A stretch of DNA of 21,301 bases from contig CAJONH010000102.1 in NCBI GenBank assembly GCA_905235825.1, forward strand, positions 1 to 21,301, in the 5' to 3' direction. Shown in pieces: positions 1 to 7,912 of this stretch. Every line of letters starts with the position of its first letter. The stretch's first letter is position 1. The position numbers and the translations under genes were made by a program. This DNA comes from Candidatus Gastranaerophilales bacterium. Lineage in GTDB: Bacteria > Cyanobacteriota > Vampirovibrionia > Gastranaerophilales > Gastranaerophilaceae. A model generated the notes under the pieces. The model saw only the letters and a program-made list of their open reading frames with translations, was not told the DNA's origin and did no database searches.

Positions 1-351
1 GATTTTAACTATGTAAAAGATACTTGTTCAGGGTTTGTCGCTCTTGCAAATTGTGAAAAAGCTGTAGGCGAGGAGATTAACATAGGTTCAAATTTTGAAA
101 TTTCAATTGGGGATACTCTAAAACTTATAAAAGAAATAATGAACAGTGATGTTGAATTTGTTACTGATGAACAAAGGATTAGACCTAAAAATTCCGAGGT
201 TAATCGCCTTTGGTGCGATAACACAAAAATTATGAGTTTAACCGATTTCAAACCCGAATACCCGATTAAAAGAGGTTTGGAAGAAACAGTTAAATGGTTT
301 AGCAACAGTGAAAATTTAAAGAAATATAAGGCAGATATTTATAATGTTTAA
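1..351 (+). CDS. legB: C-terminal part of LegB-type NAD-dependent nucleotide-sugar 4,6-dehydratase (5' end outside window)
   Basis: The frame is open from the first base and encodes 116 residues, with no start of its own. The ATG at 139 is internal. The product reads like the C-terminal substrate-binding part of an extended SDR nucleotide-sugar dehydratase: DFNYVKDTCSGF at the window start, then EINIGSN and FEISIGDTLKLI, and later RPKNSEVNRLWCDNTKI. These blocks are characteristic of the LegB family, which makes the 4-keto-6-deoxy nucleotide sugar that opens legionaminic acid synthesis. The Rossmann GxxGxxG and YxxxK motifs would lie upstream and cannot be checked. It overlaps the aminotransferase start by 8 bases, so the two are probably translationally coupled. 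The LegB call rests on family memory plus the neighbouring LegC, LegI and LegG. Confidence 0.85.
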   Translation, partial: DFNYVKDTCSGFVALANCEKAVGEEINIGSNFEISIGDTLKLIKEIMNSDVEFVTDEQRIRPKNSEVNRLWCDNTKIMSLTDFKPEYPIKRGLEETVKWFSNSENLKKYKADIYNV

Positions 352-1456
352 AGAAATGACTGATATTGATTTTAAAGAAACGGTAGATTTTATACATAAA
401 ATTTTTGATACGGATGATTTTATACCATTACATCCGCCGTATTTTGATAATCGTGAAAAAGAATTGTTATGCGAATGTATAGAGTCGACTTTTGTTTCAA
501 GCGTAGGGAAATTTGTTGTTGAATTTGAAGAAAAAATTGCGAAGTTTTGCGGAGTAAAAAGGGCTGTTGCCTGCGTAAACGGTACAAATGCTCTGCATCT
601 GGCACTAAAAATAAACGGAGTAAAAGAAGGAGATAAGGTTATAACTCAGCCCTTAACCTTTATTGCTACAGCTAATGCCATTAAATATTGCAATGCAGAG
701 CCTGTATTTATTGATGTTGACCTTGATACTATGGGATTGAGTCCTGAAAAACTTGAGGATTACTTAAAAAAACATAATGATATTAAAGCTGTTGTTCCGA
801 TGCATACATTCGGGCATCCTTGCAGAATTGATGAAATCAAACAAGTTTGCGAAAAATACGGTGTAATTCTTGTTGAAGATTGTGCCGAAAGTTTAGGCAG
901 TTTTTATAAAGGAAAGCATACGGGAAATTGGGCGGAAGGAAGTGCTGTAAGTTTTAACGGAAATAAAACAATAACAACAGGCGGAGGCGGTATGCTTTTA
1001 TTTAATGATGAAAAACTCGCTGATTACGCTAAACACTTAACAACACAGGCAAAAATTCCTCACAGATGGGAATTTCGTCACAGTGAATGCGGATATAATT
1101 ACAGAATGCCTAATCTAAATGCAGCTTTAGGGTTGGCTCAATTTGAAAAAATAAATAAATTTTTGGAAAATAAAAGGGAATTGGCTTCAATATATCGTGA
1201 ATTTTTCAAAGAAAGATTTGTAGATGAACCTAAGAATGCAAAATCAAACTTCTGGCTTCAAGCTGTTATGCTGGATAATAGAAAACAACGAGATGAATTT
1301 TTAGCATATACAAATGACAACGGTGTAATGACCAGACCTTGCTGGTGTTTAATGACGGAGCTTGAAATGTTCAAAAATTGTGAATGCGGCGATTTAACTA
1401 ATTCTAAATATATTGAAGAAAGATTGGTAAACATTCCTTCGGGAGTAAGATTATAA
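344..1456 (+). CDS. legC: LegC-type PLP-dependent sugar aminotransferase (DegT/DnrJ/EryC1 family)
   Basis: The 370-residue product has the fold-type I sugar aminotransferase pattern. The expected cofactor site is VEDCAESLG, with Asp179 positioned for the PLP ring nitrogen, and SFNGNKTITTGGGG, with Lys208 as the Schiff-base lysine. The glycine/threonine block CVNGTNALHLAL (residues 77-88) fits the phosphate-binding region. In the legionaminic pathway this enzyme transfers an amino group from glutamate to C4 of the 4-keto-6-deoxy sugar made by LegB. The LegC-type N terminus with HPPYFDNREKELL and SSVGKFVVEFE separates it from generic WecE/ArnB relatives. The ATG at 344 overlaps the LegB stop. 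An ATG at 356 is a possible shorter alternative. Its stop shares one base with the next start (TAATG). Confidence 0.9.
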   Translation: MFKEMTDIDFKETVDFIHKIFDTDDFIPLHPPYFDNREKELLCECIESTFVSSVGKFVVEFEEKIAKFCGVKRAVACVNGTNALHLALKINGVKEGDKVITQPLTFIATANAIKYCNAEPVFIDVDLDTMGLSPEKLEDYLKKHNDIKAVVPMHTFGHPCRIDEIKQVCEKYGVILVEDCAESLGSFYKGKHTGNWAEGSAVSFNGNKTITTGGGGMLLFNDEKLADYAKHLTTQAKIPHRWEFRHSECGYNYRMPNLNAALGLAQFEKINKFLENKRELASIYREFFKERFVDEPKNAKSNFWLQAVMLDNRKQRDEFLAYTNDNGVMTRPCWCLMTELEMFKNCECGDLTNSKYIEERLVNIPSGVRL

Positions 1457-2115
1457 TGTTTCAAAAATACAATGAAATGGATGATTTCTATAAACGCACA
1501 AACTATCACATGCATACAACATATACCGACGGAAAAAATACACCGGAAGAAATGCTGCAAAAATGTATTGAATGCGGTTATACTTCCATTGCATTTACAG
1601 ACCATGCCCGCAGCAATTCAGATTATTTACCGCATTATTTTAAAGAGATTAACGAGCTTTCGTGCAGATATAATTTTAAAATTTTGAAAGGAATTGAAGC
1701 AAGGATATCTGATTTTGACGGAACAATAAGTTATCCAAAACATGAAAAAAGTAATATCGATATTATAATTGCAAGCGTGCACAGAATTTCAATAAACGAT
1801 AAACTTTTTTATATAAAAGAATTTACTCCTAAAACAGCCTTTGAAATTGAGACATATCTTGCACTAAACGCAATAAAAAAGAGAGAATGCAATGTAATAG
1901 GGCATTCGGGCGGTATGTCCATTGAAGCATTTGATGAATTTCCCCTTGAAAATTTTGAACAAATCATAAAATTATGTGCCGAAAATGATACGGCATTTGA
2001 AATAAACTACAGATACCATAAAAATTTCATACATAAATTAATGCCGTTATTAAAAAAATATAATCCATACGTAACATTTGGAACCGATTCACATGATAAG
2101 GAGAGTTTAAAATGA
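1456..2115 (+). CDS. PHP-domain metal-dependent phosphoesterase (histidinol-phosphatase-like)
   Basis: The 219-residue product has the ordered metal ligands of the PHP superfamily: NYHMHT with His18 and His20, TDH with Asp49 and His50, KGIEA with Glu81, ASVHR with His109, GHSGG with His150, and GTDSH with Asp211 and His213. Such enzymes hydrolyse phosphomonoesters such as histidinol phosphate, or phosphodiesters, with a two- or three-metal centre. The protein stops six residues after the last ligand, shorter than usual for the family, yet every ligand is present. It overlaps LegC by one base and the ATP-grasp gene by four (ATGA), so it is embedded in the operon. A phosphatase step on a sugar or acyl precursor is a plausible role. 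It is not a core legionaminic enzyme and the substrate is unknown. Confidence 0.85.
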   Translation: MFQKYNEMDDFYKRTNYHMHTTYTDGKNTPEEMLQKCIECGYTSIAFTDHARSNSDYLPHYFKEINELSCRYNFKILKGIEARISDFDGTISYPKHEKSNIDIIIASVHRISINDKLFYIKEFTPKTAFEIETYLALNAIKKRECNVIGHSGGMSIEAFDEFPLENFEQIIKLCAENDTAFEINYRYHKNFIHKLMPLLKKYNPYVTFGTDSHDKESLK

Positions 2116-3083
2116 ACAAGATAAATGTTTTAGTCACGGGAACAGGCTCTTTAATAGCACAGGCTGTTATAAAATCAATTAAAGCTTCTCAGTTAAAAGA
2201 TAAAATAAAATTAATAGGTTATGATTATTTTCCAAATACAGCCGGCAGTTTTTGGTGTGATAAAAATTATATTCTGCCTGACATTTTAAAACCTCAATAC
2301 AAAGAAGAATGGCGAAAAAAAATATTTGAGATTATTAAAAATGAAAATATTTCTATGCTGTTTATCGGTTTAGATTTTGAATTAATTTTATTTGCGGATT
2401 TAAAGGAAGAAATAGAAAAAGAAACAGGCTGCAGAGTTATTGTATCCGATAAAAATGTATTAGAGATTGGAAACGATAAATATTTAACTGCGGAATTTTT
2501 AAGAACAAACAATTTAAATTACCCGAAAACCTGTTTAATTGATGATATTGAAAATAAGGACATAAAATATCCGTGCATATTAAAACCCAGAGCCGGAGCG
2601 AGAAGCAGAGGCGTATTCAAAATAAATTCGGAAAAGGAGCTCAAGAATAGAGCTTCATCGGTAAATAATGCAATAGTGCAGGAGCTTATAGGAACGGAAG
2701 ATACGGAATATACCTGCGGCATTTTATATATGGACGGCAGACTAGTTAATTCCATAGCACTGAAAAGGAAATTAAAAGAGGGGAATACATTTCTGGCGGA
2801 ATACAAAAAAGATTACAGCCCCGAAATATATTATTATATAAAAAGTATTGCAGAAAAATTAAAACCCTTCGGCAGCTGTAATTTGCAACTCAGAACAGAT
2901 GAAGAAGGAAAGCCGTTTTTATTTGAAATTAACCCGAGATTTTCGGGAACGACATATATACGTTCATTATTCGGATACAAGGAAGTTGAATATATTCTTT
3001 ATAAAATTCTCGGTTATGAGCCGGAGCCTTTTGAACTTAAAGAAGGAACGGTATACAGGTATTACGAGGAGAAACTTGTATAA
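2112..3083 (+). CDS. ATP-grasp carboxylate-amine ligase-like protein
   Basis: The 323-residue product begins with a Rossmann-like pre-ATP-grasp domain (VLVTGTGSLIAQAV, residues 6-19) and continues into an ATP-grasp fold. Visible elements are NDKYLTAEFL (121-130), CILKPRAGARSRGV (155-168, with a nucleotide-contacting lysine at 158), QELIG (190-194), and the metal-binding end FEINPRFSGT (271-280, with Glu272 and Asn274). The layout is like CarB/PylC-type small ATP-grasp enzymes, which activate a carboxylate as an acyl phosphate and couple it to an amine. Its place right after an aminotransferase that creates a free sugar amine suggests it could acylate an amino sugar or build the acyl donor. 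That is inference. It overlaps its neighbours on both sides (ATGA upstream, TAATG downstream). Confidence 0.83.
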   Translation: MNKINVLVTGTGSLIAQAVIKSIKASQLKDKIKLIGYDYFPNTAGSFWCDKNYILPDILKPQYKEEWRKKIFEIIKNENISMLFIGLDFELILFADLKEEIEKETGCRVIVSDKNVLEIGNDKYLTAEFLRTNNLNYPKTCLIDDIENKDIKYPCILKPRAGARSRGVFKINSEKELKNRASSVNNAIVQELIGTEDTEYTCGILYMDGRLVNSIALKRKLKEGNTFLAEYKKDYSPEIYYYIKSIAEKLKPFGSCNLQLRTDEEGKPFLFEINPRFSGTTYIRSLFGYKEVEYILYKILGYEPEPFELKEGTVYRYYEEKLV

Positions 3084-3892
3084 TGAATGTTTTAATTACA
3101 GGTGCAAACGGATTTTCAGGCAAGAATCTTTCGGAATACTTAAAAAGCAAAGGTTATAATATTATACGCTTAACGAGAAAAGAAGCCGATTTACAAAATT
3201 TTCAGGAAGTAAAAGAATTTGCATCCAAAATACAAGAACAAATAAATACAGTTATTCATACTGCGTTTAAAACAGCATCTCCAAATCAGACTAAGGAGCA
3301 GCAAATACAGACATTTAATGAAAATATTTTAATCACTAAAAATACAATAGAATTAGCTTCTATGCTGCATATCGAAAAATTTATTAATTTTTCGTCAATG
3401 TCAGTTTATCCGAGTACAGACGGCTGTTTCAACGAGAATTCAATAATAAAAACATCTGAAAATACAGACTGTATGTACGGGCTTGCGAAATTCTGTGCCG
3501 AAAATATGTTTGATTTATATTTAAAAAATACAAAAATCATACATTTAAGAATAGCTCAAATTTTTTCTGAAAATATGAGAGAAGACAGAATAATTCCTGT
3601 TATGAAACGTGAATTATCAGAAAATAACAAAATAACCGTATATGGAAACGGTGAACGTTCAAGCTGTTTCATATCAGTTCTGAAACTCTGCGAAATTATA
3701 AACTTCTTTCTTCAAAAAAATTTAACAGGCATATATAATACAGGTGAATTTAATATCACTTATTATGATTTAGCCAAAAAAATTATTAACAAATACGGAA
3801 ACGAAAATTCAGAAATTATAAAAGAGGAAAAAGGTTCTAAATCAAAATTCAGAATGGATTTTAGCAAGCTGGCTTTTGAAATGGATAAATAA
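3083..3892 (+). CDS. NAD-dependent epimerase/dehydratase (extended SDR)
   Basis: The 269-residue product opens with VLITGANGFSGKNL, a GxxGxxG dinucleotide-binding loop (residues 7-13). It continues with FSSMSVYP, containing the catalytic serine/threonine region, and MYGLAKFCAE, giving the Tyr132/Lys136 pair. The family interconverts nucleotide-bound or free sugars through 4-keto intermediates or reduces keto-sugars. It is shorter than typical extended SDRs (about 310-340 residues), with the substrate-binding C terminus reduced. A Shine-Dalgarno-like GAGGAG lies just before the ATG, which overlaps the ATP-grasp stop by one base. It is not one of the core LegB/C/H/G/I/F enzymes, so a side role such as reduction or epimerisation of a substituent or intermediate is likely. 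The specific reaction cannot be told. Confidence 0.82.
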   Translation: MNVLITGANGFSGKNLSEYLKSKGYNIIRLTRKEADLQNFQEVKEFASKIQEQINTVIHTAFKTASPNQTKEQQIQTFNENILITKNTIELASMLHIEKFINFSSMSVYPSTDGCFNENSIIKTSENTDCMYGLAKFCAENMFDLYLKNTKIIHLRIAQIFSENMREDRIIPVMKRELSENNKITVYGNGERSSCFISVLKLCEIINFFLQKNLTGIYNTGEFNITYYDLAKKIINKYGNENSEIIKEEKGSKSKFRMDFSKLAFEMDK

Positions 3893-3895
3893 AAA

Positions 3896-4687
3896 ATGTT
3901 TAAATATATTTTAAATTTTGGATATAAAAATAAAAGAGGTTTAAAAAAATTTTTTGTACAAATTTTAGGCATTAAAATTTACTGTTATACCTGTAATGAT
4001 ATAAGACATAAAAGCAACAAACTGTATAAAATATCAAATACGGGAAAAGAAGAAATAAATATAACCCGCAGACAAAAAAATCTTGCCGTAAAAATAGAAG
4101 GACAGAACAATAAAATTTTCATTAACGAAAATTTTAAAAGAGAAAATTTTCAAATATATATTGACGGGAATGATAATATAATAGACATCGGAGAAATAAA
4201 GGACTGTAAAAATTCCGCCATAAAAATTCATGGAAACAGCAATAATATAACTTTAGAGAACAGCAGTCAATTCATATATAATACAAATTTATATTGTTCC
4301 ACATCAAATTCCAAATTTTTATTAAAGAAAAATACTTCAATAATCGGTGCGGATATTAATTTAAGAACAAATAAATCGTCAATAGAAATCGGCGAAGACT
4401 GCATGTTATCCGATGGAATAAAGATTATGAGCGGCGACGGGCATTTAATAACGGATAGAAATACGGGATTGCCTCTGCATAAAGAAGGTTTCTGCAAAAT
4501 CGGCAGTCATGTATGGATAGGTCAGGATGCCGTAATAGGCAAAAATACAATAATTCCTGATGGCTGCGTGATAGGGGCAAGAAGTGTTGTTACAAAAGCA
4601 TTTTCTGAAGAAAATTCGATAATAGCAGGAATCCCCGCAAAAATTGTAAGAAGAAATATAGAGTGGAAAAGAGATTATGATTTTTAA
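3896..4687 (+). CDS. Left-handed beta-helix acyltransferase (hexapeptide family)
   Basis: The 263-residue product has hexapeptide-repeat character from about residue 65 onward. There is a first asparagine-rich helical part (IKIHGNSNNITL and similar turns), then a WbbJ/maltose-acetyltransferase-like C-terminal domain. That domain carries MSGDGHLITD (His183 as candidate catalytic base), IGSHVWIGQDAVIGKN (202-217), and the closing IAGIPAKIVRR. Such trimeric enzymes use acetyl-CoA or another acyl-CoA to O- or N-acylate sugars. It is one of two candidates in this operon for the LegH-type N-acetylation of the C4 amine. It starts three bases after the SDR stop and overlaps NeuB by 11 bases. No strong Shine-Dalgarno is visible, so coupling is likely. 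Donor and acceptor are unknown. Confidence 0.82.
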   Translation: MFKYILNFGYKNKRGLKKFFVQILGIKIYCYTCNDIRHKSNKLYKISNTGKEEINITRRQKNLAVKIEGQNNKIFINENFKRENFQIYIDGNDNIIDIGEIKDCKNSAIKIHGNSNNITLENSSQFIYNTNLYCSTSNSKFLLKKNTSIIGADINLRTNKSSIEIGEDCMLSDGIKIMSGDGHLITDRNTGLPLHKEGFCKIGSHVWIGQDAVIGKNTIIPDGCVIGARSVVTKAFSEENSIIAGIPAKIVRRNIEWKRDYDF

Positions 4688-5666
4688 TAAAGTATTTATT
4701 ATAGCAGAAGCCGGAGTTAATCATAACGGAAGTTTTGATTCTGCATTAAAATTAGTTGATAAAGCAAAAGAATCAGGTGCCGATTGTGTAAAGTTTCAAA
4801 CTTTTGAAAAAGCTGAGAATGTAATAAGTAAGCACGCAAAAAAAGCGGATTATCAAAAAGAAACAACAGGGCAGAATGAAAACCAATTAGATATGGTAAA
4901 AAAATTACGGCTTTCATTTGATGAGTTTAAGAAAATCAAACAATACTGCGATAAAAAAGAAATAATGTTTTTATCAACGCCGTTTGATATTGAAAGCATT
5001 GAATTTCTCGCACCTTTAGTTCCCGTATTTAAAATACCGTCAGGCGAAATAACCAATCTGCCGTATTTAAGGAAAATAAATTCATACAAAAAAGATGTTA
5101 TTTTATCTACGGGCATGGCAAATTTAGAAGAAATAAAAGAAGCACTCAATCTTTTAAAAGATTGTAAAGTTACGCTTCTTCAATGTTCAACAGAGTATCC
5201 GTGTCCTTATGAAGAAGTAAATATGAATGCTATGATTAAAATGAGAGAATATTTTAATTTACCTGTCGGATACTCAGACCACACGCAAGGAATTGCAATA
5301 CCGATTATGGCGGCTGCCATGGGGGCTAAAATTATAGAAAAACATTTTACCCTTGATAAAAATATGGAAGGCCCCGACCACAAAGCAAGTTTAGAACCCG
5401 ATGAACTGAAAAAAATGGTACAGTCAATAAGGCAGGTTGAAAAGGCGTTCGGCTCAGGAATAAAAGAACCTCAAAAATCAGAGAAAAAAAATATAGAAAT
5501 AGCAAGAAAGTCAATAGTTGCTAAATGCAGTATAAAAAAAGGCGAAAAATTTACGGAAAATAATTTAACGGTAAAACGCCCCGGAAACGGAATTTCCCCT
5601 ATGAAATGGGATATGATTATAGGAACATCGGCACAGAAAGATTATATCGAGGATGAATTAATATGA
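4677..5666 (+). CDS. legI: Nonulosonic acid synthase, legionaminate synthase type (NeuB/LegI)
   Basis: The 329-residue product is a complete NeuB-family enzyme that condenses a 6-deoxy diamino-mannose-type sugar with phosphoenolpyruvate to a nine-carbon keto acid. Visible are IIAEAGVNHNGS (residues 8-19), VKFQTF (38-43), LSTPFD (99-104), FKIPSGEI (118-125), and the probable metal ligands His202 (GYSDHT) and His223 (IEKHFT). The C-terminal SAF/antifreeze-like domain spans about 275-329 and includes KRPGNGISP with the conserved arginine. The neighbouring hydrolysing epimerase and PtmE favour legionaminate over N-acetylneuraminate or pseudaminate. Family assignment is near certain and substrate assignment is by context. 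It overlaps the acyltransferase by 11 bases and the next gene by ATGA. Confidence 0.93.
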   Translation: MIFNKVFIIAEAGVNHNGSFDSALKLVDKAKESGADCVKFQTFEKAENVISKHAKKADYQKETTGQNENQLDMVKKLRLSFDEFKKIKQYCDKKEIMFLSTPFDIESIEFLAPLVPVFKIPSGEITNLPYLRKINSYKKDVILSTGMANLEEIKEALNLLKDCKVTLLQCSTEYPCPYEEVNMNAMIKMREYFNLPVGYSDHTQGIAIPIMAAAMGAKIIEKHFTLDKNMEGPDHKASLEPDELKKMVQSIRQVEKAFGSGIKEPQKSEKKNIEIARKSIVAKCSIKKGEKFTENNLTVKRPGNGISPMKWDMIIGTSAQKDYIEDELI

Positions 5667-6808
5667 AAAAAATTTGTATAATAACCGCATCACGTGCGGA
5701 ATACGGATATTTCAAGCCGCTTATAAAACGTCTTATTAATAATCCGGAAATTGATTTTCAGCTTATAGCTTCGGGGGCACACCTTGATAAAAGGTACGGT
5801 TATACGATTACGGAAATTTTTAATGACGGGATTACACCTTCAAAGTGTATTGAAATAATTGACAATGATACCCCTCAGGGCACATTAAATACAATGGCAA
5901 ATGCTGTTTCAAAAATAGGAGAAGCGTTAATCGAATTAAAACCCGATATTGCGGTTATACTCGGCGACAGATACGAAATGCTTTCTATTGCAAGTGCGTG
6001 CGTGATTTTAAATATTCCAATTGCTCATATTGCGGGCGGAGATGTTACATACGGTGCTTATGATGAAATGTTCAGGCATGCAATAACAAAAATGAGCAGT
6101 ATTCATTTTACGAGCTGCGAATTATCAAGGAAAAGAGTTATTCAAATGGGGGAACAGCCTGAAAATGTTTTTAATACAGGTGCACTGAGCCTTGAAAATA
6201 TAAAGAACACAGAACTTATGAAAAAAGAAGATATAAATAAAAAACTCGGAATAGACATTGAAAATACTTTGTCGGCGGTATTTCATCCGGTTACAATGGA
6301 AAGAGAGCATCAGGAATATCAATTTACCGAAGTTTTAGAGGCATTAACCGTGCAGAATAGATATTTTGTACTCTTTACAAGGTCTAATGCCGATACGGGT
6401 GCCGGTGCATTAAATAAAATTCTTGATAAATATGCCGCAAAATATCCGGATAAAATTAAAATTGCAGACAGTCTCGGGTCATACTTATATTTAAGCGTAA
6501 TGAAATACGCAAGAGGACTTATAGGCAATTCTTCAAGCGGAATTATTGAAGCTCCGAGTTTTCATACACCCGTAATAAATATCGGAAACAGGCAAAAAGG
6601 CAGGATGCAGGCAAAATGCGTATTTAACTGCCCCGCCGAAAAAGATGCAGTTCTGAAATTGATAGAAAATCTTCCTTCAAGATATGATTTAAAAGACGTT
6701 AAAAATCCCTATGAGGGGGAAAATCCTTCACTTGTTATTATGGAAGAAATAATAAAATATTTAAATAAAGGTGCGGTGATAAAAAAATTTTACGAGTTGA
6801 AGGCATGA
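5663..6808 (+). CDS. legG: Hydrolysing nucleotide-sugar 2-epimerase (NeuC/LegG type)
   Basis: The 381-residue product has the WecB/NeuC fold signatures: TASRAEYG (residues 8-15), LGDRYE (100-105, Asp102), HIAGGDVTYGAYDEMFRHAI (122-141, Glu135 and His139), FHPVT (His208), the UDP/GDP-binding GNSSSGIIEAP, and NIGNRQKGR. These enzymes invert C2 and release the nucleotide, giving free 2,4-diamino-2,4,6-trideoxymannose derivatives for the NeuB-type synthase. In the Campylobacter legionaminic pathway LegG acts on a GDP-linked substrate, which fits the PtmE gene that follows. It overlaps NeuB by ATGA. It is followed by a short gap carrying a promoter-like sequence before ptmE. Confidence 0.92.
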   Translation: MKKICIITASRAEYGYFKPLIKRLINNPEIDFQLIASGAHLDKRYGYTITEIFNDGITPSKCIEIIDNDTPQGTLNTMANAVSKIGEALIELKPDIAVILGDRYEMLSIASACVILNIPIAHIAGGDVTYGAYDEMFRHAITKMSSIHFTSCELSRKRVIQMGEQPENVFNTGALSLENIKNTELMKKEDINKKLGIDIENTLSAVFHPVTMEREHQEYQFTEVLEALTVQNRYFVLFTRSNADTGAGALNKILDKYAAKYPDKIKIADSLGSYLYLSVMKYARGLIGNSSSGIIEAPSFHTPVINIGNRQKGRMQAKCVFNCPAEKDAVLKLIENLPSRYDLKDVKNPYEGENPSLVIMEEIIKYLNKGAVIKKFYELKA

Positions 6809-6824
6809 AAATTTATGTTAAAAT
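6797..6824 (+). promoter_or_regulatory. Putative internal promoter ahead of ptmE
   Basis: A TTGAAG hexamer at 6797-6802 and TAAAAT at 6819-6824 are separated by 16 bases. A TG one base upstream of the -10 makes it an extended -10 element. A second TATAAT is at 6833-6838. Transcription from the first would begin near 6831, downstream of the ATG at 6830, which bears on the choice of start for ptmE. The 14-mer ATTTATGTTAAAAT (6811-6824) recurs exactly at 10861-10874 before the CMP-synthetase gene. Confidence 0.45.
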
Positions 6825-6829
6825 AAGTC

Positions 6830-7903
6830 ATGTATAATCAGGGTTTACAGGCGGTTATGACTGCGGGCAGCGTAGAACACATAATAAGAGATACCGTTTC
6901 AATAAAAGAAGTTCTGCATAAAATGAATGAACTTTCGTTTGATGTGCTGATTCTTTTTGTTACGGATAAAGAAGGAAGAATTACAGGCTCAATTACGGAC
7001 GGCGACATAAGGAGAGGATTTTTGCACGGAGCAAAGCCTTCTGATTCCGCTGTCAAAATTATGCAGAAAAATTTTAAATATATTAAAAGCTTTGACGATT
7101 ATGAAAAAATCAACAGTTATATTAATTTAAAATTGAAAATAATACCTCTTGTTACTGATGATTTTAAACTGATAAAATTGGTTGATTTAACTAAATTAAA
7201 AGCGGCGGTTCCGGTCAGTGCCGTTATAATGGCAGGCGGGAAAGGAGTCAGACTTAAGCCTTATACAAATGATACTCCTAAACCAATGCTTGAGCTTGCG
7301 GGAAAGCCTGTTATCGCACATAATATAGACAGGCTTATTTCTTACGGCATCCAGAATATTTATGTTTCTGTCAATCATTTAAAAGCTCAGATTATAGATT
7401 ATATTGAAAAAAATTATTCGGAGCAGAATGTAAATTTTATTGAAGAAACGGAGCCTCTCGGCACAATAGGCTCGCTCTCTCTTGTTAATGACCGGCTGAC
7501 GGAAGATATTCTTGTTATGAATGCTGATATTCTTACAAATATCGATTTTTACGATTTTTATATTAATTTTAAAAAACATAATGACGATATGAATGCCGCA
7601 ACTTTTAATATAAGAATAAATATTCCCTACGGCATACTTGATACAACTGATAAAAAAATCAATTCGATTATTGAAAAGCCGTCATTTACGTATTATTCAA
7701 ATGCGGGAATTTATTTAATAAAGAGAGAAGTATTAAAATATCTGCCGGCAGGCAGAAGTTTTGACTCGACGGAACTCATGGAAGTATTAATCAAAGAAGG
7801 GAAAAATGTCAGCCATTTCCCGATAAGAGGCTACTGGCTTGATATAGGAAATGCTCAAAATTATGCTAAGGCACAGGATGATATAAGATATATAAAGTTT
7901 TAA
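6830..7903 (+). CDS. ptmE: CBS-domain sugar-1-phosphate nucleotidyltransferase (PtmE type)
   Basis: The 357-residue product fuses a CBS pair (about residues 18-125, with ITGSITDGDIRRGFL near 52-65) to a nucleotidyltransferase domain. That domain has IMAGGKGVRLKPYTNDTPKP (133-152), EPLGTIGSL (208-216) and a metal-binding NAD at 231-233. This architecture is that of Campylobacter PtmE, a glucosamine-1-phosphate guanylyltransferase that makes the GDP-sugar entering the legionaminic pathway. GTP preference is inferred from the family and not visible here. The ATG at 6830 has no Shine-Dalgarno and lies at the expected start point of the upstream promoter. The in-frame ATG at 6857, preceded by AGGCGG, would give 348 residues, keep both domains, and may be the true start. 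Confidence 0.88.
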   Translation: MYNQGLQAVMTAGSVEHIIRDTVSIKEVLHKMNELSFDVLILFVTDKEGRITGSITDGDIRRGFLHGAKPSDSAVKIMQKNFKYIKSFDDYEKINSYINLKLKIIPLVTDDFKLIKLVDLTKLKAAVPVSAVIMAGGKGVRLKPYTNDTPKPMLELAGKPVIAHNIDRLISYGIQNIYVSVNHLKAQIIDYIEKNYSEQNVNFIEETEPLGTIGSLSLVNDRLTEDILVMNADILTNIDFYDFYINFKKHNDDMNAATFNIRINIPYGILDTTDKKINSIIEKPSFTYYSNAGIYLIKREVLKYLPAGRSFDSTELMEVLIKEGKNVSHFPIRGYWLDIGNAQNYAKAQDDIRYIKF

Positions 7904-7912
7904 GAGGTATAA

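Noticed and set aside
139..351. A separate 70-residue gene starting at 139
   Set aside because: The frame is open to the window start and upstream residues belong to the same LegB-type protein, so this ATG is internal.
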